This document shows positions 21,815 to 33,509 of a stretch of DNA of 64,000 bases, piece by piece. The notes below the pieces were generated by a model. That model saw only the letters and a program-made list of their open reading frames with translations, had not been told where the DNA came from and made no database searches. Position 1 is the stretch's first letter; every line of letters begins with the position of its first letter. The position numbers were made by a program, and so were the translations under genes. This stretch comes from Leptobrachium leishanense (taxonomy: Eukaryota; Chordata; Amphibia; Anura; Megophryidae): positions 11,202,889-11,266,888 of the forward strand of contig CM019068.1 of the NCBI GenBank assembly GCA_009667805.1, read 5' to 3'.

Positions 21815-22575
21815 CTAGTCTAATTTCTAACCCTAGCCCTATTTCCTAAATTAAACCCTAACCTTTAACCCTAATTTCTAACCATTACCTTAGTCTCTAA
21901 CCCAAACTCTAATGTCTAACCCTAATTTGTAAACCAAATCTCAATATCTAACACTAACCTTAATTTCTAAACCTAACCCTAACCCTAAACCAAATTCTTA
22001 TTTGTAACCAAAACACCGTAATGCAGAATTCATATACGGCCAAACCTCACCTGAATTGGAAATGCGTTCAATGCAGCCATAGCCAAACCCTGATTTCTAA
22101 CCCTACCTTCTAATCTTAACATTAAAGTCTAATCCTAATTTCTAACCCTAACCCTACTCTCTAAACAAGACCATAATGTCTAACCCTATTTCCTAAAACC
22201 AGACCCTAATTTCTAACCCTTACCTTAATCTCTAACCCAAACCCTAATTTCTAACCCTATTTCCAAACCCAAACCCTAATTTCTAACCCTATTTCCTAAC
22301 CCAAACCCTAATTTCTAACCCTATTTCCTAACCCAAACCCTAATTTCTAACCCTTACCTTAATCTCTAACCCAAACCCTAATGTCTAGTCTTAACCTTAA
22401 TCTCTAACCCAATCCCTAATTTATAACCCTATTTCCTAACCCAAACCCTAATTTATAACCCTATTTCCTAAACCAAACCCTGATTTATTACCCTTACCTT
22501 AATCACTAACCCAAACCCTAATTTCTATCCCTATTTCCTAACCCAAACCCTAATCCTTATTTGTAACCCTAAAAC
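21815..22575 (+). repeat. degenerate CCCTAA-like tract, 12-24 bp variants
   Basis: Tandem 'ctaaccctatttcctaaccc' and 'aaaccctaatttctaaccc' words form a longer irregular period. It is interrupted twice by a related block ('ctgaattggaaatgcgttc' at about 22053 and 22592). It is derived from a telomere-like hexamer but has its own higher-order variants, different from the family I tracts. Confidence 0.9.
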
Positions 22576-22599
22576 AGGAGCATCGAACCTTATCTGAAT

Positions 22600-23150
22600 T
22601 GGAAATGCGTTCACTTCTGCCTTTTGAGGTGGGGGGCTGCATCTCGCACTTTGTTTAAACTTCTATCCATGCTCATTAAGTTTTTATTTTCACGCTCTGA
22701 GATACATGTCACCTGCTCAGATACAGAATGTGATGCGCCAGGATTTTAAGATAACGATCTCACGTGGAATCGCTGCCCGCGCAGCCTGTATTCTACCTTC
22801 CTTCCCATTGATAGCCTTTATTGTAAATTACCCGCTTTGTTTAACGAGAGCATCGAGGCAATCTCCAAGCAGAAAACATTTCACGACCGCGATGCGCATT
22901 CATTAATTCAAAAACTAATGATGGAATTAATAGGGTGTTATTAACTAACAAGAGAATGTTTAGAGGAATTGTTCCCTCAGATTCTGAAATAACAAAATAG
23001 CTAATTGCGATACCTCGCATGGTAATGACTTTGCGGAGGGTTTGCGGGTGGCACGAGGTACTCGGGATGACATTAAAAGCCTGATGCAGCTTTCTACATA
23101 AATTGTGTTATTTTGGCTTAAAAGAAAGATCACGCAGAAATTTTATCATT
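22600..23150. other. complex non-repetitive sequence, possible conserved non-coding DNA
   Basis: No repeat landmark, balanced composition, and homeodomain-like ATTA/TAAT sites in a palindromic arrangement ('cattaattcaaaaactaatg', 22903). No open frame above 66 codons. A regulatory role is only inference. Confidence 0.3.
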
Positions 23151-23154
23151 AGGG

Positions 23155-23345
23155 TTGGTTAATAACAGCCCGGTATGCGGAACCTTCTGGGGGAAATGGA
23201 TAGTCTGAAAGAACGTAGCACCAGAAAGCGAGGTCATAGACGGTCCAATGGTCACGGCAGGCAGCGTTCTCGATATGATCAGTAAGGACAGGCCAAAGGT
23301 CAGAGTACCAGGAATCCAACAGGTAGATGTGTAAACATTGAAGAC
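23155..23345 (-). repeat. possible LTR-retrotransposon edge
   Basis: The segment has the wording often seen beside frog Gypsy LTRs ('ggtcacggcaggcagcgttc', 'gtcagagtaccaggaatcc'). A similar style of sequence lies at 35460-35560. No LTR pair or coding domain supports it here. Confidence 0.25.
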
Positions 23346-23372
23346 AACACCTGAGCATCATCTCATTCGAGA

Positions 23373-23917
23373 TAGGATTGTGCACCGATTTTTTTTTCCG
23401 TTGGATTCGATTAGATTTTTCGGATTTTCAAACTTTTTGATTCGGCTCGTTTCGACTGATTTCTGTTTCGGTTCGGCTCGACTCGTTTTTCGTGTACATT
23501 TTTTTTCGGAATATCGACCATTTTTCGTATTTTCGTGTCACTTAGCTCGTTTTTTGAATCGACTTTTAGGGATTTCGGAAAATTTCGTTTTTCGGAATTG
23601 TACATGTTTCCGGAATATCGACCATTTTTCGTATTTTCGTGTCACTTTGCTCGTTTTTTGTATCGACTTTTTGTGATTTCGGAAATTTTCCTTTTTTCGG
23701 AACGTCTGTTCTCCTCGTTTCAAAGCAATAAATTTCGATTTGACACATTTCAAGTCCATTCGATAATTCCGAAAATATTTCGTTTTAGCTCGGAAAACTT
23801 TTCGGATCTGCCGTTTTCGGATCTAAAAATTTTCGGAAAATCGGCCGCATCCAAAAACACGAATCGGGAAATTTCGTGAAAATTCCAAAATTCCGAAACC
23901 CGAAACGCACATCCCTA
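23373..23917 (+). mobile_element. hAT-type MITE, family C, copy C2
   Basis: Left end TAGGATTGTGCACCGA, right end CGCACATCCCTA. Perfect 8-bp duplication ATTCGAGA (23365-23372 and 23918-23925). Same TTCG-rich body and internal partial duplication as C1, 545 bp. Confidence 0.95.
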
Positions 23918-23925
23918 ATTCGAGA

Positions 23926-24989
23926 CATGTTTTTTTATAGAAGGCTCCGTCCCTGTCCTTCCAAAGGGGAGGAACCCAACTTCTCCAGAACCTTCACAGG
24001 CCAATGAGGAGGTGTAGCATACGGTCTGCCTCACTCCCCACGCTGGACATGTGGACCATACCCCCTCCTGATGACACATTGCCCCAGCCAGTAGAAAAAG
24101 GAGGGTTCGGTGGAGGCGCTCGTAACTAGATATAATGATGTAGATATGAGTTGGTGCTGCCGACTAGAGGGTGGCACAGGCTCTCGAGATGGATGTGCAG
24201 ATAAGATCGAGTGGAAAATGTAGGGTAACTAGTGGTGCAGTAATTAAGGTTTCTCCTTATGTGATATCTCAAAGGCTAATTGCATGTACCATACAGATCA
24301 TCGGTATATAATACAAAGTGCAAATGCAAATCACAAAGGGTGTAGATATTGATACAGTGGTCTGTGTATGCAATAAAATTAAAGTGCAAATGCAACAGTG
24401 AAACACAGTGAAAACGAGGGTCTAGCTATAGTGACCAATATAGTCCATAGAAAGGGACTGTCTGCCAATGTCCGAGAAAGTCTCTGCTATTGGTTTTCCG
24501 GTTCCTAAGTGGATGGGTGATGCATCAAAGTGCTCGAGATTAGTGTCAATATTACCCCTTCCACAAATGTGGCGAACTTGTTTGGACGTGTCCGTTCCTC
24601 TAGTGGTCTTGATGGACTCCACAGCAGGAGATATAGATGGGAGAAAAAAGGGGAGATGATAGTGCAAAAAACTATATGTGTGATTCACGGTGAGTAAAAT
24701 TGCACACTTACAGATACCAGAGCCTAATTGAATCCAGGCTCTGGAGTGGAACGTCTTGTGCCTAAATATAGGGTGGTCACTGCCTATCCCTGGGACTACT
24801 CTGAAGAGGAAACCCCATCAGGGAGATGGCGGCCGAGGCTCAACATGCCACCAGAGGCCACCAAGACCCATCACGCTGGGGCGGTGAGGCACGCCTCTAC
24901 ACCAGACAGCATCACAGACAGACTGGAGACACTTGCATCCAACTGGGTAGTTGGAGAATGCGGCCTTCTCTTGGCCGAGCAGAGACCAT
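23926..24989. other. no recognised gene
   Basis: Contains a twice-repeated 'aagtgcaaatgcaa' motif (24317 and 24381). The frame at 24728-25012 (94 codons) has no recognisable domain. Possibly old retroelement sequence but unsupported. Confidence 0.35.
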
Positions 24990-25171
24990 CAGGGTTATAC
25001 AGAAAGCGGTGAAAAGCAGGAGAATGACTGGTGAATGGAAAATTCTAGGTCAAAATAGTCGATTTGGAAAGTGAGATGACTGGGAGAGTTTTTCTGGTTT
25101 GGCTATTTTGACCTAGAATTTTCCATTCTCCAGTCATTCTCCTGCTTTTCACCGCTTTCTGAATAACCCTG
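24990..25171. mobile_element. palindromic MITE F, 182 bp
   Basis: Ends CAGGGTTATACAGAAAGCGG and CCGCTTTCTGAATAACCCTG. The arms pair over about 70 bp ('ggaaaattctaggtcaaaat' and its reverse complement), leaving a short loop. The terminal 12 bases match family A termini, so F and A may use the same transposase. Confidence 0.85.
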
Positions 25172-25391
25172 CCAGCTTTCCTGGACACACACAGGGTTAT
25201 TCAAAGACATCCAAATTGCTGGAGAAAGGTAACCGAACGATGAAATTCAGGGTACAGTTACCTTTCTTGGCCATTCGGCTATTCAGAGAGCCGGCAGTTC
25301 GCCAAATGTTGGTGAATTGCCTGCACATACGGTGCCTGTTCGGTGCCTGTTTGAGGGGCAGTGAATAGCTTCGGCTATTCAGAGAACAAAA

Positions 25392-26185
25392 TCAACAAAA
25401 AATAAAAAACAATGGTGCAAATCGTGCATATATCAGTTAAATACCAAATAGTTGGATCACCAGACACAGTTGGGTCACTAAATCTGTACTCCGTCTTTAC
25501 TTTTGATCTGGGAAAAAATCAAAAAGAAGAGTACATTGCGTAGTATTAGAGGGAATCCCGATATTGAAGCTGTGATTGGGTGAGACCTTGAAAACCTCAG
25601 CTGTTAGGCATTTGACCCAATTTTAAAGAGTTTTATAAACCGAAGGGAAAAGGATTGAAACATTCTGATTTACACTCCTGATGAAGTGGGACAGACGTAC
25701 CCACGAAACGCGTCGAGCGACTTTTGAAAAGGATTGAAACATCTGACGGTGTGCTCGGAGGCCCCGGGGAGGAACGGATCCGAGGAAACCTGGGACCTTC
25801 AGAAGTGGACCCTGGATGTTCTTCGGACGTTTATTTCGGGAAGTCTGAGCCATTGTGGCAAATGTTTATATGCACATTTTGTTATGCGCCTGGAAGAATG
25901 TGAGTGAGCTTTTTGTTGAAGAATTTTTTAATGATTTTTATTAAAATACTACGCAATGTACTCTTCTTTTTGATTTTTTCCCAGATCAAAAGTAAAGACG
26001 GAGTACAGATTTAGTGACCCAACTGTGTCTGGTGATCCAACTATTTGGTATTTAACTGATATATGCACGATTTGCGCATTGTTTTTTATTTTTTGTCGAT
26101 TTTGGTATTTTGAAGGTTCCATGGTACCTTTTTACTTGGGGCTGCAATAGACTAAGAACTAAGACAAAAACTGTTTATTTGTATG
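25392..26185 (+). mobile_element. element G: retroelement-like insertion with 155-bp inverted arms
   Basis: Bounded by a 12-bp direct repeat, CAGAGAACAAAA, at 25380-25391 and 26186-26197; only one copy exists in uninterrupted family A. That length is usual for target-primed retroelements and not for the cut-and-paste elements here. Arms 25393-25547 and 25945-26099 are almost perfect reverse complements ('aatactacgcaatgtactc' against 'gagtacattgcgtagtatt'). The 400-bp centre carries a hammerhead-ribozyme-like core (25675-25717). No reverse transcriptase frame is present, so the copy is non-autonomous. Penelope-like elements are known to carry hammerheads and terminal repeats in unusual orientation; assignment to that group is inference. 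Confidence 0.7.
25675..25717 (+). ncRNA. hammerhead ribozyme-like motif (type I, minimal)
   Basis: The conserved core is complete: CTGATGA at 25678-25684, GAAA at 25705-25708 and the cleavage triplet GTC at 25712-25714. Helix II is a perfect 5-bp GUGGG/CCCAC (25686-25690 with 25700-25704). Helix I has three pairs, CUC (25675-25677) with GAG (25715-25717). Helix III is only the self-complementary CGCG (25709-25712), which could pair between two RNA copies, as in dimeric hammerheads of Penelope-like elements and newt satellite DNA. One deviation is an extra A (25685) between the core and helix II. Predicted cleavage is after 25714. Activity is not shown by sequence alone. Confidence 0.6.
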
Positions 26186-26849
26186 CAGAGAACAAAAACC
26201 AGCAGTGAAAAGTTGCCGAATTGCCCTGCCATTCGGTTGCTTCATGTGGCAGATTTATTCATTTATTATATTTTTAACATTGAAGCCTATTTTAATTCAA
26301 TATCTAAGAAACCGTTGATTATAATATTCTGCAGTAAAAAGATTCTTTATTGTTCGATTTTTTAAGATCTTTTAAGCATTTTTTTGGATTTTTTTCCTTT
26401 TTTTTTTCTTAAAACGTTTTTTTCTTTTTTCTGTAACAACTTTTTATTATCATTCATTGGTTTTTATATGTAAATTTCAGACATTTTTGCTCAGTAGTTT
26501 CTTTTCAAACATTCAAGCAAACTGTTTTTTTTTTCACTCCATTCGTCTGCCGTGTCGGGTTTTTCCTGCGGCTGCTCTGCGCTGTGATCGGCTCCTGCTC
26601 GGGTTTCTCTGGCGTCTTCGCCGGGGTTAATCCAGATGTTTTTGCAGATTTTCGGTGTGCCTTCGACGGGTTTTGCGGTGAGTTTTCCTCATGTTTGTGG
26701 TGACTTTTCCCTGCATTACGGTGGCCCTGTGGTGCTTGCTGAATACGCCGCAGGGTCGCCGAAATGGGATCGCCAAATCGAACCGGATTGAAGAGAACGA
26801 AAAGTCACCGAATGTGCGGTGGCTTTTCGATTCTCTTTGAATAACCCTG

Positions 26850-27117
26850 CTAGCTTTCCCGGACACACAGCCTGGCGGTACGTGGAGGAGAGGGAGGACC
26901 ACACTTCACACACTGGCATCTACCAAGAGAGTAAAGGGATCCTTCATTAATAATATTTATAGGGTTAATTTCTGCATTTCTTTATATCACAAGAAGAGCA
27001 TCACATCTGACTCCTCCCTAAGGAGTTACAAACTCTCGGGCTGCCTCTGCCAGGAGATGTGAGAACCAAACCTCCGGATCCTGACCTTGACCGGAAATAG
27101 ACATCAAATGTTAATTT
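26850..27117. other. no recognised feature
   Basis: Short complex segment between A4 and C3. Confidence 0.4.
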
Positions 27118-27564
27118 TAGGGATGTGCGTTTTGGGTTTCGGAATTTCGGAATTTTCACGAAATTTCCCGATTCGTGTTTTCGGATGCGGACGATTTTCT
27201 GAAAATTTTTAGATCCGAAAATGGCAGATCCGAAAAGTTTTCCGAGCCGAAACGAAATATTTTCGGAATTTTCGAATGGACTTGAAATGTGTCAAATCGA
27301 AATTTATTGCTTTGAAACGAGGAGAAAAGACGTTCCGAAAAAGCGAAAATTTCCGAAATCACGAAAAGTCGATACAAAAAACGAGCAAAGTGACACGAAA
27401 ATACGAAAAATGGTCGATATTCCGAAAAAAAAATGTACACGAAAAACGAGTCGAGCCTAACCGAATCGAAACAGAAATCGGTCGAAACGAGCCGAATCGA
27501 AAAGTTTAAACATCCGAAAAATCGAATCGAATCGAACCGAAAAAAAAATCGGTGCACAAGCCTA
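27118..27564 (-). mobile_element. hAT-type MITE, family C, copy C3
   Basis: Reverse orientation: TAGGGATGTGCGTTTTGG at the left, CGGTGCACAAGCCTA at the right. Perfect 8-bp duplication GTTAATTT (27110-27117 and 27565-27572). 447 bp, lacking the internal duplication of C1/C2. Confidence 0.96.
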
Positions 27565-27572
27565 GTTAATTT

Positions 27573-28883
27573 CCGGAATGGTGACCCTACATCAATGCAT
27601 CACCTGAAATGCCGCAAAACAGCAGTGTGTCTGGTCACTGGCTGCGTGGGAGACCTGACAGGATGAGACACCCAAGGGTGAGACGCCAACCTCAAAAAAA
27701 AATGGAAATCCTATTTGCTTCTATGGCAAACAACCATGAATAGCATCTATTCCTTCTCGAGATATACCTGTACGTTATTCTGCGTATCAGCTTTATGGCC
27801 TCCAGGTCAAAGCTCTGTAATCATTTAACTTTAAGCAACAAATAACATTTTCTTCATCAAGTATTCCTCCTAGAAACCACCATACGTTGGCCTGAAGAAA
27901 AACATTGTCAAATTCAATGGACAGTCTTGACACCGTCATAATACCAACGCAATACAATTGTTACACTGCGAAGGATCTGTGCGTGTTACAATTTTCAAAA
28001 CGATATAAGATTCGTAAAAATGGCTACAAAGCTGAGAGTGCAAGTTCACCCGAAAAGCCCTGTCAATCACAGAACCGGTGAAAAATATTTCCTGGCTCAT
28101 ATAATGTAAGAATCCTCTGAAGCAATGTTAAAGGGTTCATCAAGAACTTCCAGGAGAGCAATCCGTCTGCTTTGTAAGTAACAGGAGTTTTTTCCCCATT
28201 TCCCATTGTTATTTTTTGCGTGAATACTTGGTCCAAAGATGGAAGAAATCCGACACAACGTGAGAATTGTGCCTTCGTATTTTACCATGGAACATTCCGA
28301 TTTTTCTTGGTGCGGTTAGCGCTCTTTCTGTTTTCTGTTCAGGACAATTTATAACAATAATACACAAAAAGAAGCGTTTTTATAAATAATTTGCTTTGCA
28401 TTCTATTTGTCTCGTTATTTATTGGTCAGGCGACGGAGTTCCCGCGTGTGAAGCTCAATTCTTCTCGATACGCGCTTTTCAAAAATAGTCCTAGATGGCA
28501 GCGAAATCAGAGATATTGCCATTATTTGGACTCGGTGACTGCCAACAATGAGTAAAAATACGCCTGGCTTTTGAAGCTCTCTGATACAATGTGAACAAAA
28601 ATAGTCATTTTAAATTTCGTCCAATTGAGGCTTCACAAAATAGAGGGAATAAAGCGCGGTCTGAAAAACTGAGAGTGAAGCACGAGCCAAGACACACTTA
28701 AAGGGACATTCTGGCGCAAAACGACATGAATGTAAAAAAAGCAGAAAGTAACACCAAAAATGACATGAGAGAAATAGCATGGAGAATAAAGACGTTAATT
28801 CAGGCACTTTAATTTAAGATTTTATTGCTTTTAGCGACATGATAGAGAATCAATAAAAAACTAAATATAAGACAATAAGGTTT
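27573..28883. other. no recognised gene; possible TTAA-MITE end at 28696
   Basis: Mostly complex single-copy-looking DNA. 'TTAAAGGGACATTCTGG' at 28697 resembles the T2-type MITE terminus at 5811, and 'caggcactttaattt' near 28801 may be its other end, but the pair is weak. A region with candidate homeodomain-type ATTA sites precedes it. Confidence 0.35.
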
Positions 28884-29120
28884 CACATTACATTCTCCAC
28901 GCTAAAACGGGGGCGGTAGGGAGAAAAAAACTGCACCGGCAGTTTTCTCCCTACCACCCCCGTTATAGCGCGGAATTACAATGCAGGCACTTAAAAAGCT
29001 GCCTGCATTGTTACCGCACGCAAAGCCCCTGGATGCTCGCGGCAGCGCTGAGCACCGCCGCGAGCATCCACTTGATGGAGTCCATAGGAGCGCTAACGTT
29101 AGCAACAAGATTGTAATGTG
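28884..29120. mobile_element. palindromic MITE J, about 237 bp
   Basis: Outer ends CACATTACATTCTCC and AAGATTGTAATGTG pair. Two inner hairpins follow: GGGGGCGGTAGGGAGAAA with its complement (28910-28965) and GGATGCTCGCGGCAGCGCTG with GCGAGCATCC (29032-29070). The hairpin vocabulary is shared with 20400-20640. Target duplication not found. Confidence 0.65.
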
Positions 29121-29394
29121 GCCGTAACAGTGTAACACAATCATACGGAATAAAGCAATGGTAGTAATGCGCTCACACTGTGCATGGGAGAAGACATAGA
29201 GAACACTCTATGAAGAAACAAGAGTTAATGCAGGGAAAATGTGTGTAAATACATAATACAGCTGCAATCCAACATACTTCATCTGATACAGAATAGAGAC
29301 TTCATCAGACAAGTGTAACAAAAAGCTCAACACATTTTACTGCTGCATTCCAGCAGCCAGGGATTTGTCAGTGTAAATCCCCGTACAGTACAGA
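29121..29394. other. left flank of minisatellite array S2
   Basis: Non-tandem sequence leading into the array. It may include the left part of family S, but no second copy is available in the window for comparison. Confidence 0.4.
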
Positions 29395-32300
29395 TACAAG
29401 ATGTTGCTGTAATTGCTATACACAGGCATTATGCAGCACAAACAGATACAAGGTGTTGCTGTAATTTCCATACACAGGCATTATGCAGCACATACAGATA
29501 CAAGGTGTTGCTGTAATTTCCATACACAGGCATTATGCGGAACATACAGATACAAGGTGTCGCTGTAATTGCCATACACAGGCATTATGCGGCACCTACA
29601 GATACAAGGTGTCGCTGTAATTGCCATACACAGGCATTATGCAGCACATACAGATACAAGGTGTTGCTGTAATTGCCATACACAGGCATTATGCAGCACA
29701 TACAGATACAAGGTGTTGCTGTAATTTCCATACACAGGCATTATGCAGCACATACAGATACAAGGTGTTGCTGTAATTGCCATACGCAGGCATTATGCGG
29801 CACATACAGGTACAAGGTGTCGCTGTAATTTCCATACACAGGCATTATGCGGCACCTACAGATACAAGGTGTCGCTGTAATTGCCATACACATGCATTAT
29901 GCAGCACATACAGATACAAGGTGTCACTGTAATTGCCATACACAGGCATTATGCAGCAAATACAGATACAAGGTGTTGCTGTAATTGCCACACACAGGCC
30001 TTATGCAGCACATACAGATACAAGGTGTTGCTGTAATTGCCATACACAGGCATTATGCGGCACCTACAGATACAAGGTGTTGCTGTAATTGCCATACACA
30101 TGCATTATGCAGCACATACAGATACAAGGTGTCACTGTAATTGCCATACACAGGCATTATGCAGCAAATACAGATACAAGGTGTTGCTGTAATTGCCACA
30201 CACAGGCCTTATGCAGCACATACAGGTACAAGGTGTCGCTGTAATTGCCATACACATGCATTATGCAGCACATACAGATACAAGGTGTCACTGTAATTGC
30301 CATACACAGGCATTATGCAGCAAATACAGATACAAGGTGTTGCTGTAATTGCCACACACAGGCCTTATGCAGCACATACAGATACAAGGTGTTGCTGTAA
30401 TTGCCATACACAGGCATTATGCGGCACCTACAGATACAAGGTGTTGCTGTAATTGCCATACACATGCATTATGCAGCACATACAGATACAAGGTGTCACT
30501 GTAATTGCCATACACAGGCATTATGCAGCAAATACAGATACAAGGTGTTGCTGTAATTGCCACACACAGGCCTTATGCAGCACATACAGGTACAAGGTGT
30601 CGCTGTAATTGCCATACACAGGCATTATGCAGCACATACAGATACAAGGTGTTGCTGTAATTGCCATACGCAGGCATTATGCGGCACATACAGATACAAG
30701 GTGTTGCTGTAATTGCCACACACAGGCCTTATGCAGCACATACAGGTACAAGGTGTCGCTGTAATTGCCATACACAGGCATTATGCAGCACATACAGATA
30801 CAAGGTGTTGCTGTAATTGCCATACGCAGGCATTATGCGGCACATACAGATACAAGGTGTTGCTGTAATTGCATACACAGGCATTATGCGGCACATACAG
30901 ATACAAGGTGTCGCTGTAATTGACATACACAGGCATTATGCGGCACATACACATACAAGGTGTTGCTGTAATTGCCATACACAGGCATTATGCAGCACAA
31001 ACAGATACAAGGTGTTGCTGTAATTGCCATACACAGGCATTATGCGGCACATACAGATACAAGGTGTCGCTGTAATTGACATACACAGGCATTATGCGGC
31101 ACATACACATACAAGGTGTTGCTGTAATTGCCATACACAGGCATTATGCAGCACAAACAGATACAAGGTGTTGCTGTAATTGCCACACACAGGCATTATG
31201 CAGCACATACAGGTACAAGGTGTCGCTGTAATTGCCATACACAGGCATTATGCAGCACATACAGATACAAGGTGTTGCTGTAATTGCCACACACAGGCAT
31301 TATGCAGCACATACAGATACAAGGTGTTGCTGTAATTGCCATACGCAGGCATTATGCGGCACATACAGGTACAAGGTGTTGCTCTAATTTCCATACACAG
31401 GCATTATGCTGCACCTACAGATACAAGGTGTCGCTGTAATTGCCATACACATGCATTATGCAGCACATACAGATACAAGGTTTCGCTGTAATTGCCATAC
31501 ACAGGCATTATGCAGCAAATACAGATACAAGGTGTTGCTGTAATTGCCATACACAGGCATTATGCAGCACATACAGATACAAGGTGTCGCTGTAATTGAC
31601 ATACACAGGCATTATGCAGCACATACAGATACAAGGTGTTGCTGTAATTGCCACACACAGGCCTTATGCAGCACATACAGGTACAAGGTGTCGCTGTATT
31701 TGCCACACACAGGCATTATGCAGCACATACAGATACAAGGTGTTGCTGTAATTGCCATACGCAGGCAATATGCGGCACATACAGATACAAGGTGTTGCTG
31801 CAATTGCATACACAGGCATTATGCGGCACATACAGATACAAGGTGTCGCTGTAATTGCCATACACAGGCATTATGCGGCACATACAGATACAAGGTGTCG
31901 CTGTAATTGCCATACACAGGCATTATGTAGCACATACAGATACAAGGTGTTGCTGTAATTGCCATACACAGTCATTATGCGGCACCTACAGATACAAGGT
32001 GTTGCTGTAATTGCCATACACAGGAATTATGCGGCACATGCAGATACAAGGTGTTGCTGTAATTGCCATACACAGGCATTATGCGGCACAAACACATACA
32101 AGGTGTTGCTGTAATTGCCACACACAGGCATTATGCAGCACATACAGGTACAAGCCAGGTGTCGCTGTAATTGCCATACACAGGCATTATGCAGCACATA
32201 CAGATACAAGGTGTTGCTGTAATTACCATACACAGGCATTATGCGGCACATACAGGTACAAGGTGTTGCTGTAATTGCCATACACATGCATTATGCAGCA

Positions 32301-32560
32301 CATACAGATACAAGGTGTTGCTGTAATTGCCATACATAGGCATTATGCAGCACATACAGATACAAGGTGTTGCTGTAATTGCCATACACAGGCATTATGC
32401 AGCACATACAGATACAAGGTGTTGCTGTAATTGCCATACACAGGCATTATGCAGCACATACAGATACAAGGTGTTGCTGTAATTGCCATACACAGGCATT
32501 ATGCGGCACATGCAGATACAAGGTGTTGCTGTAATTGCCATACACAGGCATTATGCAGCA
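29395..32560 (+). repeat. 52-bp minisatellite array S2, about 61 units
   Basis: Same unit as the array at 1-388. Higher-order structure is visible: the diagnostic variant 'CACACAGGCC' occurs at 29991, 30199, 30355, 30563 and 30718, spacings of 208, 156, 208 and 155, giving a 364-bp (7-unit) super-repeat. Long frames on both strands arise because three 52-bp units make 156 bp, a multiple of 3; they are not genes. Single-base losses occur (for example near 30871). Confidence 0.97.
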
Positions 32561-33000
32561 CATACAGATATTGCATTGCTAATAATCTCATTCTGATCAC
32601 TACAAATCCCCATAAGCAGGAGATCTCACCATTTTATTATCAGTCTGCTACACATTTACTGCACCTGCCTGTATGCTGATAATGCAGACCTTGTGTAAGC
32701 AGGAGATCTCACCATTTTATTATCTGTCTGCAGCACATTTACTGACACGAAGGCCATTTCTGCCTGCATGCTGATAATGCAGACCCCGTGTGACATTATG
32801 CCAGATAGTGGACGCCATCTAGAGTTTACAACCTTTCTGTAAACCTATTTCGATAAAGGATAATACATGTAAAATTAAAATGAGCATATTTATATAAGTT
32901 TACTCTTTTGACTATCTCAGAACAACAATATTTACTCTAAATTGCTGTTTTACCCTATTTTAAGGTTTAACTATGCATCCCATGTTTCAATGAACTTTTA
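32561..33000 (+). repeat. 3' flank of family S, copy 2
   Basis: Matches 389-850 and, inverted, 63539-64000: 'ttgcattgctaataatctca', 'gcaggagatctcaccatttt', 'ggacgccatctag', 'gactatctcagaacaaca'. The junction between array and flank is at the same base as in copy 1 ('tacagatattgcattgc'). Confidence 0.88.
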
Positions 33001-33509
33001 TGATAATATTTGTTGTTTCCACAAAGTGCGCTTGGTATTGTACTAGTTAACCTCCTCCTGTCAGTCTCTGCTATTCTTGCAGCTCGTTGCAACTTGCCTT
33101 TCATATTAACGAGGGTTACAGAGATCTGAAAGAGCGGGGTGTTAATTTGTGCTCAATAATAGGTAGACAACTAAGCACAGGTAAACTAAGATCATTACTG
33201 TGAAAAAACCCTGCGATGAGACACAGTCACTCTCACCTGTCAATCATAAAAGCATCCAGTGATTGACAGCTTGATTCCTGAATGCATCTCATCGCTTCCA
33301 AACCAAAATGCTTGCGATGTGGGAAATGTTTGGCAGCGACGATATGCAGAGGGTGCGCACATGTATATATTTATTTTTTTATATATAATAGGTTTTCTTT
33401 ACATAAAGTGACCCATCTCCCTGCTTACAGCTCTTCCCATATTATCAGGAAATTCCAATCCCGGCACATGCTCTGCCAATGATTGACATTCATATTCAAT
33501 ACACACATA
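33001..33509. other. no recognised feature
   Basis: Contains one hairpin-like pair, 'ctgtcaatcataaaagcat' and 'ccagtgattgacagcttg' (about 33237-33272). No gene seen. Confidence 0.35.

Larger units (their letters stand above)
25192..26849 (+). mobile_element. family A, copy A4, interrupted by element G
   Basis: Left end CAGGGTTATTCAAAGAC. Collinear family A sequence runs to 'cggctattcagagaacaaaa' (25391), resumes after element G at 26198 ('accagcagtgaaaagttgcc') and ends TCTCTTTGAATAACCCTG at 26849. The 20 bases left of A4 (25172-25191) and the 20 right of it (26850-26869) are near-identical ('agctttcctggacacaca' and 'agctttcccggacacaca'). Confidence 0.88.

Noticed and set aside
29276..29312. 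Second hammerhead-like CTGATGAAG string on the minus strand
   Set aside because: No GAAA core or cleavage triplet follows at a usable distance and no helix II can be formed.
29395..32560. Regular repeat resembling a CRISPR array
   Set aside because: Units are directly adjacent with no unique spacers, and the genome is eukaryotic. It is a minisatellite.
30729..32679. Cys/His-rich open frames through the 52-bp array
   Set aside because: Translation of the array in alternating frames; not a metal-binding protein.
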